From Romboutsia sp. 13368 (lineage in GTDB: Bacteria; Bacillota; Clostridia; Peptostreptococcales; Peptostreptococcaceae), in the NCBI RefSeq assembly GCF_018336475.1, contig NZ_CP048741.1, positions 1,970,948 through 1,980,129 of the forward strand: 9,182 nucleotides of DNA, written 5' to 3'. This document shows positions 1-6,733 of the stretch, in pieces (position 1 is the first letter of the stretch; each line of letters opens with the position of its first letter). Below the pieces are notes generated by a model, which saw nothing but the letters and a program-made list of their open reading frames with translations, ran no database searches and had not been told where the DNA came from. Made by a program: the position numbers and the translations under genes.

Positions 1-409
1 CTGCACCTAAATTTCTTAGTATATTTTCAAACTCTTCGTATCCTCTTTCTATATGGTATATATCACTAATATCTGTTTTACCTTCTGATACTAACGCTGC
101 TAGTACTAAAGATGCTCCTCCTCTTAAATCAGGTGATCTAACACTTGCACCGTGTAATTTATCTGTCCCTTTTACCATACATATATTTTCTGTAATATAT
201 TTTATATTAGCTCCCATTCTTGCAAGCTCTGCACAATGCATGAATCTATTTTCAAAAATAGTTTCATGAAATACAGTAATTCCATTTGATAACGTCATAA
301 GTGTCATAAGTTGAGATTGCATGTCAGTAGGAAAGCCTGGATGAGGACATGTTTTTACTAAATCAATAGATTTTATATCTAATTTTAAATTATGTGCTAG
401 AGGGGACAT
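1..409 (-). pseudogene. murA: 5'-truncated murA remnant (UDP-GlcNAc enolpyruvyl transferase, C-terminal third); 3' end off the window
   Basis: An open frame from ATG 409 runs to the window edge (136 codons, no stop) and reads as the C-terminal third of MurA, which transfers enolpyruvate from PEP to UDP-GlcNAc in the first committed step of peptidoglycan synthesis. Visible MurA motifs are PGFPTDMQ (residues 24-31), ETIFENRFMH (49-58), ELARMGA (61-67), DLRGGASLVLA (94-104) and YHIERGYE (118-125). D29, R96 and R122 line up with E. coli Asp305, Arg371 and Arg397 at a nearly constant offset of 275-276, so about 276 N-terminal residues are absent. The missing part includes the Lys22/Asn23 region and the Cys115 loop, so this piece could not catalyse the reaction alone. 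Only about 10 residues should lie beyond the window. No Shine-Dalgarno is visible before ATG 409, which sits 3 bases after the murG stop. A gene remnant is most likely; a short expressed protein or an assembly junction are alternatives. Confidence 0.8.
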
Positions 410-412
410 ATG

Positions 413-1639
413 TTACTTTTTCTTTATTCCAATTACTTTACTTTCATTTTGTGTATCTTCTTTTATATTGGAATCTATATTATTATTTTCTAATTCTTTA
501 TTTTCTTTTTTAGATTTACTAACTTTTTTTGTATTATTAGCTTCATATATTTTTATTATTTCATTATATATAAGATCTATGGCTTCTGGTTTTCCTATTT
601 CTTTACTTCTATTTGCCATTTCTAATAATTCTTCTTTATTCCCTAACAATTTAGTAACAGCATCATTTAAGCTTTCAGGTGTTAAATTCTTTTCAAGTAT
701 AGCTATCCCTGCACCTTGTTTTTCTATACTCTTTGCATTATATTCTTGATGATTTTCTGCTGTATACGCCTTAGGTATTATTATAGATGGTTTTCCAAGA
801 GCTGTTATTTCTGCTAAAGATATAGCTCCGGCACTTCCTATAACTAAATCACTTGCAGCTAATGCATTAGCCATATCTTCTAAATATGGTACTACCTTTT
901 GATATGGTTTTAAATTTAAATCTTCTATGCTTTTAGCAAACTCTTCAAAATATGGCTTACCTGTTGCAAATATAAATGCGACATCATCTTTAACCATATT
1001 TCTTACAACTAATTTCATAGCATCATTTATTTTTCTAGATCCTCCACTACCACCGTAGCAAAGAACCATTCTTTTCTCTTCAGTTATACCTAAAGCTCTT
1101 CTTGCTATAGATTTTCTAGCTACTAAGATTTCTTTTCTTACAGGATTTCCTGTAAGAACTAATTTTTCTCTAGTATCTTCTGGGAATCTTTGATGAGAAT
1201 CTTCAAAGCTAGTTAAAACTCTAGTAACCATCTTTGCAAGTATTTTATTAGTTACACCTGGAAAAGAGTTTTGTTCATGTACAACAGTTGGAACTTTACT
1301 CATAGCTGCATTAAATAATACAGGTCCACTTACGTATCCTCCTGTACCTATTACTACATCTGGTTTAAACTTCTTAACTACCTTTCTAGATTGTTCTAAA
1401 CCTTTAAATAATTTAAAAACTCTTTTTACATTATCTAAATCTATTTTTCTTTTAAATCCTTGTACTGTTACAGTTTTTAATTCATATCCATACTTAGGAA
1501 CTATTTCAGATTCTATACCTTTCTCTGTTCCTACAAATAATATTTCTGCATCTGGATTTTCTTCTTTTATTTTATTTGCAATGGCGATTGCTGGATATAC
1601 ATGACCTCCAGTTCCTCCACCAGATAATAAAACTTTCAT
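413..1639 (-). CDS. murG: MurG, lipid II-forming GlcNAc transferase
   Basis: MurG transfers GlcNAc from UDP-GlcNAc to lipid I at the inner face of the membrane, making lipid II. The 408-residue product is a GT-B glycosyltransferase (GT28). The N-terminal domain has the glycine-rich loop GGGTGGHVYPA (7-17), GTGGYVSGP (98-106) and HEQN (121-124). The C-terminal domain has GGSGGSRKIN (196-205), SAGAISLAEI (269-278), whose E277 matches the UDP-GlcNAc-binding glutamate, and HQEYNA (297-302). The start at ATG 1639 is supported by AGGAG 8 bases upstream; 14 bases separate it from spoVE. The family usually ends near residue 355-370. Here residues from about 366 to 408 form an additional Lys/Asn/Glu/Ser-rich, probably disordered tail with no recognised domain. 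The TAA stop is followed, in the same frame, by the murA remnant. Confidence 0.97.
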   Translation of the reverse strand: MKVLLSGGGTGGHVYPAIAIANKIKEENPDAEILFVGTEKGIESEIVPKYGYELKTVTVQGFKRKIDLDNVKRVFKLFKGLEQSRKVVKKFKPDVVIGTGGYVSGPVLFNAAMSKVPTVVHEQNSFPGVTNKILAKMVTRVLTSFEDSHQRFPEDTREKLVLTGNPVRKEILVARKSIARRALGITEEKRMVLCYGGSGGSRKINDAMKLVVRNMVKDDVAFIFATGKPYFEEFAKSIEDLNLKPYQKVVPYLEDMANALAASDLVIGSAGAISLAEITALGKPSIIIPKAYTAENHQEYNAKSIEKQGAGIAILEKNLTPESLNDAVTKLLGNKEELLEMANRSKEIGKPEAIDLIYNEIIKIYEANNTKKVSKSKKENKELENNNIDSNIKEDTQNESKVIGIKKK

Positions 1640-1653
1640 TTAATCATCTCCTG

Positions 1654-2784
1654 TTAGTTAATTTTGACGTGTTTTGAAATGTTTAATACTATACCAACAG
1701 CACTCATAAATATTATAAGTGAAGTCCCTCCATAACTTATAAATGGTAGTGCTACTCCTGTAACTGGCATTGATGAAGTTGCAACAGCTATATTTAAAGC
1801 TGCTTGTATTCCTATCTGAGCACCTATTCCTATTACAACCATACATGTAAATATATCTTTACAATTCAATGCTATCCTTACACATCTATAAACTAGTATA
1901 ACAAATAACATTATCACAACTGCACAACCTATAAGTCCTAATTCTTCACCTATTATGGCAAATATAAAGTCATTTTGTGGTTCAGGTATGTAAAACCATT
2001 TTTGTTGGCTTTTTCCTAGTCCCATTCCAAATAAACCACCTGATCCTAAGGCATAAAGACCTTGTATAACTTGGTACCCATTACCTAATGGATCTTGAAA
2101 TGGATCTAAGAATGATAATATACGTTTTAATCTGTATTCAGATGTAAGAGCTAAAAGTAAGAATAATCCTACTCCACTTCCAAACATAGCTATTACAAAT
2201 TTCATATTAAGTCCTGCTACAAATATCATAACAAAAGTAACTAGTATTATGGTACCTGCAGTAGACATATTTGGTTGAAGCATTATCAACACAAAAAATA
2301 ATCCTGGTATTACTAAAAGAGGTAATACTCCTTTAGTTAAAGACTTCATATCGTCATATCTTTTTTCTATAAGTTTTGATGTGATTATTATAGTCGCAAA
2401 TTTTGCTATTTCTGCTGGCTGTATTGTAAATGCACCAAATCCTAACCACCTTCTTGCACCATTTGCCTTTATTCCTAATGGTGTTAATACTAGGAGTAAT
2501 AATACCACCGATACTATACCTATAACTTTAGCATTCTTTTTCCAAAATCTATAGTCTATATTGGATATCGTCATCATAGATATAAATCCTAAAGTAGCAT
2601 AGATAATATTTCTTTTTAGAAAATAATAAGAATCACCATGCTTAAAAGCAGATTGAACAAAACTTGCGCTAAACACCATGATGATTCCTATAAATACTAA
2701 AGTCATAGTAGTATAAAATATTACACTATCAAATTCACTTTTTATATTTTTATCAATTTGTTTTTTTAAAGCTCCTTTGGCCAT
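1654..2784 (-). CDS. spoVE: SpoVE/FtsW, SEDS-family peptidoglycan glycosyltransferase
   Basis: A polytopic membrane protein of 376 residues that polymerises lipid II into glycan strands together with a class B PBP. Family signatures are the N-terminal FSASF (39-43), ARRWLGFGAFTIQPAEIAK (around 110-128), the extracellular-loop stretch LDPFQDPLGNGYQ followed by a Gly-rich GLFGMGLGKSQQKW, then PEPQNDFIFAIIGEELG, and near the C-terminus PVTGVALPFISYGGTS. The Asp-containing loop is the region holding the catalytic Asp of SEDS enzymes. About ten hydrophobic segments are visible. Its size (B. subtilis SpoVE is about 366 residues) and its cluster with spoVD favour SpoVE over the usually longer vegetative FtsW, but sequence alone does not settle that. 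The start ATG 2784 follows a purine-rich GGAGGGAAGG; the gap to murD is 33 bases and holds no hairpin. Confidence 0.93.
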   Translation of the reverse strand: MAKGALKKQIDKNIKSEFDSVIFYTTMTLVFIGIIMVFSASFVQSAFKHGDSYYFLKRNIIYATLGFISMMTISNIDYRFWKKNAKVIGIVSVVLLLLVLTPLGIKANGARRWLGFGAFTIQPAEIAKFATIIITSKLIEKRYDDMKSLTKGVLPLLVIPGLFFVLIMLQPNMSTAGTIILVTFVMIFVAGLNMKFVIAMFGSGVGLFLLLALTSEYRLKRILSFLDPFQDPLGNGYQVIQGLYALGSGGLFGMGLGKSQQKWFYIPEPQNDFIFAIIGEELGLIGCAVVIMLFVILVYRCVRIALNCKDIFTCMVVIGIGAQIGIQAALNIAVATSSMPVTGVALPFISYGGTSLIIFMSAVGIVLNISKHVKIN

Positions 2785-2817
2785 TATAAAGCCTTCCCTC
2801 CATTCCCAGATAAGAGG

Positions 2818-4176
2818 TTACTTTAAATTGTTTACATTATCTTTGAAGTCAATACCCCTCACTTCAAAACTTTTATACATATCCCAACTTGCACATGCTG
2901 GAGATAATAAAACTACATCTCCATCCTTAGCAATTTGGTAAGAAGTATTTACAGCCTCTTTCATATCTTTTACTACAGTTATATTATTAAATCCTTTATT
3001 TTGAGCGCACTCTTTTATTTTTTGCGCAGTTTCACCTAATAATACTAATGCATATACATGTTCTTTAGCTGCATCTAAAAATTCATCAAAGCTACTTTGC
3101 TTATCCATACCTCCAGCTATTAATACTATTTGTTTATTATAAGACTGAACAGCCTTTATACTTGAATCTGGATTTGTAGCTTTTGAATCATTTACAAACA
3201 TTATTCCATTTAAGTTTCTTACAAATTCCTGTCTATGTTCAACACCTGCAAAAGTTCTTAATACATCTCTTATAGTATCTATATCTATATTACATACATA
3301 TGCTATTGCAGCCGCTGCCATACAATTTTCTAAATTGTGATTTCCTGGAAGACTAAGTTCATCTTTATTTAAAAGTTTAATTTCTTTATCTATATTGATA
3401 ACTATATTTTGTTCTTTATCTAGATATATTCCAGAATTTAAACATTCATTTCTAGAGAAGAATATTTTCTTAGCTTTTACCTTATCAGATAAATTTCTTA
3501 CATCTTTATCATCATAATTTAATATACAAAAATCTTCACTATCTTGATTTTCAAATATTCTAGCTTTAGCCTCTATGTAAGCTTTCATAGTATGATGTCT
3601 ATTTAAATGGTCCTCTGTAAAGTTTAATATCGCACTTACATGAGGTTTAAATGTATCTATACTTTCAAGTTGAAAACTACTTAATTCTGTAACTAATACA
3701 GAATCTTCATTAGCAACTCCTACAGTATCTATTACAGGATTTCCTATATTTCCAACTATATAAGTATCCTTGTTAGCTTTTTTAAATATCTCTCCTACTA
3801 AAGATGTTGTTGTTGTTTTCCCATTAGTTCCTGTTATACCTATGAAAGTTGGATTTTGAGAAAGTCTATAAGCAAGTTCTACTTCACCTATTATTTCTAT
3901 ATTTTTAGATTTAAGCTTTAATATAAAAGGTAAATCTAATGGTACTCCAGGAGATACAACTGTCATATCTATATCATCTACATTTTCAGGATGATATCCT
4001 AATATATATTCAACATTATCTAAGCCTGAAAGTTCATCTAATATTTCTTTTAATTTTTCTTCATCTTTTATATCATTTACAATTACATTAGCACCTAATT
4101 TATTTAAATGTTTAATTGTAGATATACCTGTTTTTGCAAGTCCAACTAGTAAGACTTTTTTATTATTTAAATTCAT
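2818..4176 (-). CDS. murD: MurD, UDP-MurNAc-L-Ala:D-Glu ligase
   Basis: A cytoplasmic ATP-dependent ligase that adds D-glutamate to UDP-MurNAc-L-alanine. The 452 residues show the usual three-domain Mur ligase layout: an N-terminal Rossmann-like UMAG-binding domain (VLLVGLAKTG, 8-17), the ATP-binding loop GTNGKTT (116-122, Lys120), ELSSFQL (164-170) and NFTEDHLNRH (185-194) in the central domain, then NDSKATN (329-335) starting the C-terminal domain. The terminal LSPACASWDMYKSFEVRG (424-441) is a MurD hallmark and separates it from MurC, MurE and MurF. The start ATG 4176 has a run of five G's (4185-4189) 8 bases upstream as its ribosome binding site. The gap from mraY is 16 bases, consistent with co-transcription. 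Length is normal for the family. Confidence 0.97.
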   Translation of the reverse strand: MNLNNKKVLLVGLAKTGISTIKHLNKLGANVIVNDIKDEEKLKEILDELSGLDNVEYILGYHPENVDDIDMTVVSPGVPLDLPFILKLKSKNIEIIGEVELAYRLSQNPTFIGITGTNGKTTTTSLVGEIFKKANKDTYIVGNIGNPVIDTVGVANEDSVLVTELSSFQLESIDTFKPHVSAILNFTEDHLNRHHTMKAYIEAKARIFENQDSEDFCILNYDDKDVRNLSDKVKAKKIFFSRNECLNSGIYLDKEQNIVINIDKEIKLLNKDELSLPGNHNLENCMAAAAIAYVCNIDIDTIRDVLRTFAGVEHRQEFVRNLNGIMFVNDSKATNPDSSIKAVQSYNKQIVLIAGGMDKQSSFDEFLDAAKEHVYALVLLGETAQKIKECAQNKGFNNITVVKDMKEAVNTSYQIAKDGDVVLLSPACASWDMYKSFEVRGIDFKDNVNNLK

Positions 4177-4192
4177 TGTTAATACCCCCGAA

Positions 4193-5161
4193 TTAGAATA
4201 TTGCTACTATACCTATCCAAGCAAGTACTACAGTTACTATCCAGAATGTGAATACTACCTTTGTTTCAGGCCATCCGCATTGTTCAAAATGGTGATGTAT
4301 AGGTGCCATTTTAAATATTCTTTTTCCTCTTAATTTAAATGATGCTACTTGAAGTATAACTGATATAGCCTCTGCAAAGTATATCCCACCAACTAAAGGT
4401 ATTAAAAGGACACTATTTGTTAATATAGCAAAAGCAACAACTGCTCCACCTAATGCCATAGAACCTGTATCACCCATAAATATTCTAGCAGGATATGCAT
4501 TAAATCCTAAGAATCCTAAGCATGCTCCAATTGTAGCTGCTGCTAATACTGCAACATCTGTATTTGCAACTCCTGAATAAGATGCAAGTAACATGAAGAA
4601 TGTAGATACTATTAAAGTTATACCTGATGCTAACCCGTCTAATCCATCAGTTAAGTTAACAGCATTAACTGTTCCAACTATTACAAATACCATTATAGGA
4701 ACATATAATGGTCCTAAGTTTATTGCTATGTCTGTAAATGGTACCATAAGTTGTGGAGCACTTGCAGATGCTGTGTATTGATAATTTGCAACATATAAAG
4801 CTAATGCAAATTGCATTACTATTTTTTGCCAAGGCTTAAGTCCTAATGATCTTCTCTTTTTTATTATTATGAAGTCATCTATAAAACCTATTAATCCAAA
4901 GCCAAATATACATATAAGGCCTATCATCATATCTGGTCCTACTTTACTTCTAGTAAGCCCTGTTATAACTATAGCTAATATCATTAATATTCCACCCATT
5001 GTAGGTGTTCCATTTTTAGCTAAATGTGTTTTTGGTCCATCATCTCTTACCGTTTGACCAAATTTAAATTTAGTTAACATAGGTATAAATATTGGACCTA
5101 ATATAACTACTATTAGAAATGAAAATAATGCTGTATAAGTAAGTTCTGTTATTCCTAACAT
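4193..5161 (-). CDS. mraY: MraY, phospho-MurNAc-pentapeptide translocase (lipid I synthase)
   Basis: An integral membrane enzyme that transfers phospho-MurNAc-pentapeptide from UDP to undecaprenyl phosphate, giving lipid I. The 322 residues contain DDGPKTHLAKNGTPTMGG (40-57), the Asp pair in GFIDDF (92-97), NLTDGLDGLA (169-178) with D172 and D175, FMGDTGSMALGG (228-239) and the histidine triad in APIHHHFE (286-293), all diagnostic for MraY rather than other polyprenyl-phosphate sugar transferases. About ten transmembrane segments are visible between these cytoplasmic loops. The start ATG 5161 is preceded by GAGGAG at about 9 bases. The 41-base gap from murF has no terminator. Length and motifs are ordinary. 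Confidence 0.98.
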   Translation of the reverse strand: MLGITELTYTALFSFLIVVILGPIFIPMLTKFKFGQTVRDDGPKTHLAKNGTPTMGGILMILAIVITGLTRSKVGPDMMIGLICIFGFGLIGFIDDFIIIKKRRSLGLKPWQKIVMQFALALYVANYQYTASASAPQLMVPFTDIAINLGPLYVPIMVFVIVGTVNAVNLTDGLDGLASGITLIVSTFFMLLASYSGVANTDVAVLAAATIGACLGFLGFNAYPARIFMGDTGSMALGGAVVAFAILTNSVLLIPLVGGIYFAEAISVILQVASFKLRGKRIFKMAPIHHHFEQCGWPETKVVFTFWIVTVVLAWIGIVAIF

Positions 5162-5202
5162 AATATATATCTCCTCTCCCGTGCTGGCTATTTCATTTGT
5201 GA

Positions 5203-6576
5203 TTATTTATTAAGATATTCTACTATTTTTTCTAATTGCATACCTCTAGATGCTTTAACTAAAACTACGTCATCATTTTTAACAAGTTCATATAATTTTT
5301 CTATAGCATCTTCTTTCGTATTAAAATAATGTATATTACTTTCGTTAAATCCTAGTGTTTTAGCTTCTTCACACATAAATTTTGCATCTTTTCCAATAGC
5401 TACTAATACATCTGTATTATTTATAGCATATTTTCCTACTAAACGATGTCCATACTCTGCATGTTCACCCATTTCAAACATATCTCCAAGTATAGCTACT
5501 TTTCTATTTTTATATCTTCCAAGTATTTTTAAAGCAGCCTCCATAGAATCTGGGCTTGCATTATATGCATCATTAATTATTGTCATTTTATTAGTTTTTA
5601 TTATATCTAATCTCATTTTAGTAGCTTTAAAGTTTTTTAATCCACTTTTTATTTGTTCTAAAGATATATTTAATTCTTTACCTACTAATATAGCTGCCAT
5701 AGCATTATATATATTGTGCTCTCCTACTGTAGGTATAAATATCTCTTCTTTTCTTCCATCTATATAACATGTAAAAGTTAAATCTTCTTCATTCATTTCA
5801 TAACTTTCACAGTATATATCATTAGTTTTATTAAATCCAAATGTTTTTAAACTATAATTAAGATTTTTTTCCTTTAAAGTTCCTAAAAGTTTATCATCTC
5901 CATTTACAATTAATGTGTTCTCTTCATTAAAATTAGTTGCAATTTCCATCTTAGCTTGCAATATTCCTTCTTGAGAACCTAAATTTTCAATGTGCGATAA
6001 TCCTATATTAGATATAACTCCTATTTTAGGATTTACTATATTTGCTAAATATTCGATTTCTTTAAAGTTTGACATTCCCATCTCTATAACTGCACACTCA
6101 TAAGAATCATCAAGATTAAATAAAGTTAAAGGTACTCCAAAATGATTGTTTAAATTACCTTCATTCTTCAATGTATTAAACTTTGATGAAACTGTAGCAT
6201 ATATCATATCTCTTGTTGTTGTTTTTCCTACGCTACCTGTTACTCCTATATATGGGATATCAAATTTTTCTTTATAGTATTTAGCAATATTTCCTAATGC
6301 TATTTGAGTATCTTCTACTTCTATTAAATTTATATCTGAACTATTTAATTTTATGCTACTACTAGCATTTTTTATGAACGTTTTACATCCATTTTCATAT
6401 GCAGATTGCATAAACTTGTGACCATCTAGATTTTCTCCTATTACAGCAACGAATACATTGTCTTTATTAGCTTTTCTACTATCTATGACAATATCCATTA
6501 TAGAATCACTTTCATTACCAATTACTAATTTACCTTTTGTAGCAATTGTTAGTTCTGATACTGTTAAACTTTTCAT
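5203..6576 (-). CDS. murF: MurF, UDP-MurNAc-tripeptide:D-Ala-D-Ala ligase
   Basis: A cytoplasmic ATP-dependent ligase that adds D-Ala-D-Ala to the UDP-MurNAc tripeptide, completing the pentapeptide precursor used by MraY. From ATG 6576 it is 457 residues. Motifs are the ATP loop GVTGSVGKTTTRD (111-123, Lys118), NEGNLNNHFGVPLT (138-151), EMGMSN (165-170), the MurF-typical NDAYNASPDSMEAAL (335-349) and KASRGMQLE (441-449) near the C-terminus. The open frame extends two codons further to a TTG at 6582, but AAGGAGGA (6583-6590) abuts that TTG and lies 7 bases from ATG 6576, so the ATG is the start. murF is the first gene after the hairpin at 6621-6655 and heads the murF-mraY-murD-spoVE-murG run. 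Confidence 0.97.
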   Translation of the reverse strand: MKSLTVSELTIATKGKLVIGNESDSIMDIVIDSRKANKDNVFVAVIGENLDGHKFMQSAYENGCKTFIKNASSSIKLNSSDINLIEVEDTQIALGNIAKYYKEKFDIPYIGVTGSVGKTTTRDMIYATVSSKFNTLKNEGNLNNHFGVPLTLFNLDDSYECAVIEMGMSNFKEIEYLANIVNPKIGVISNIGLSHIENLGSQEGILQAKMEIATNFNEENTLIVNGDDKLLGTLKEKNLNYSLKTFGFNKTNDIYCESYEMNEEDLTFTCYIDGRKEEIFIPTVGEHNIYNAMAAILVGKELNISLEQIKSGLKNFKATKMRLDIIKTNKMTIINDAYNASPDSMEAALKILGRYKNRKVAILGDMFEMGEHAEYGHRLVGKYAINNTDVLVAIGKDAKFMCEEAKTLGFNESNIHYFNTKEDAIEKLYELVKNDDVVLVKASRGMQLEKIVEYLNK

Positions 6577-6582
6577 GCTCAA

Positions 6583-6590
6583 TCCTCCTT
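6583..6590 (-). promoter_or_regulatory. Ribosome binding site that fixes the murF start
   Basis: On the minus strand this reads AAGGAGGA, a near-perfect Shine-Dalgarno. The spacer from AGGAGG to ATG 6576 is 7 bases. It leaves only one base before the TTG at 6582, which is too close for initiation, so a call beginning at 6582 would be two residues too long. Confidence 0.9.
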
Positions 6591-6620
6591 ATACTTTAAT
6601 TTTACAAATATATTTATCTC

Positions 6621-6655
6621 AATAAAAGGCAATGTATAAATCCATATACATTGCC
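6621..6655 (-). terminator. Intrinsic terminator or attenuator hairpin between spoVD and murF
   Basis: On the minus strand GGCAATGTATA (6655-6645) pairs perfectly over 11 bp with TATACATTGCC (6638-6628) around a 6-base loop, followed by TTTTATT (6627-6621). Four further G's before the stem could form G-U wobbles with the four U's after it. The layout is that of a factor-independent terminator, although the stem is AT-rich and the U-tract is interrupted. It lies about 80 bases after the spoVD stop and ends about 45 bases before the murF start. It could end spoVD transcripts, attenuate transcripts from the promoter just upstream, or both. Confidence 0.75.
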
Positions 6656-6730
6656 CCCCATTACAAATATCAACTTAATAATTATATACCATATTCATAT
6701 ATTTTTGAAGGTATTTCTAACTATACATTG
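6630..6730 (-). repeat. Three copies of a 9-base sequence, two direct and one inverted, in the spoVD-murF gap
   Basis: CAATGTATA on the minus strand occurs at 6730-6722 just after the spoVD stop and again at 6653-6645 in the 5' arm of the hairpin; its reverse complement TATACATTG is at 6638-6630 in the 3' arm. The upstream copy could therefore pair with the 3' arm instead of the downstream copy. The copies are exact; any function is inference. Confidence 0.6.
6681..6709 (-). promoter_or_regulatory. Predicted sigma-A-type promoter upstream of murF
   Basis: On the minus strand a -35 box TTCAAA (6709-6704, 4 of 6 matches to TTGACA) is followed by a 17-base spacer and a perfect -10 box TATAAT (6686-6681). 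Transcription would start near 6674, about 19 bases before the hairpin at 6655. It is the best-looking promoter in the window and would serve murF and the genes after it, but its transcript must pass the hairpin first. AT-rich DNA gives chance matches, so the call rests on box quality, exact spacing and its position in a real intergenic gap. Confidence 0.55.
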
Positions 6731-6733
6731 ATT

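Noticed and set aside
468..749. 93-codon plus-strand open frame opposite murG
   Set aside because: It is antisense to a fully supported murG and reads as a hydrophobic by-product of AT-rich codons; no family motif seen.
1658..1846. 62-codon minus-strand frame inside the 3' end of spoVE
   Set aside because: Out of frame with the conserved SpoVE C-terminus, Cys/Asn/Ser-rich low-complexity translation, no homology recognised.
4593..5057. Two 62-codon plus-strand open frames (4593-4781 and 4869-5057) opposite mraY
   Set aside because: They mirror conserved mraY coding sequence and have no recognisable domain; shadows of the real gene.
6577..6582. TTG at 6582 as the murF start
   Set aside because: The Shine-Dalgarno AAGGAGGA directly abuts it, leaving no workable spacing, whereas ATG 6576 is ideally placed.
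6583..6627. A murF promoter downstream of the hairpin (TTGAGA or TTTTAT with TAAAAT)
   Set aside because: The spacing is 12 bases for TTGAGA, and TTTTAT matches the -35 consensus at only 3 of 6 positions; weaker than the promoter at 6681-6709.
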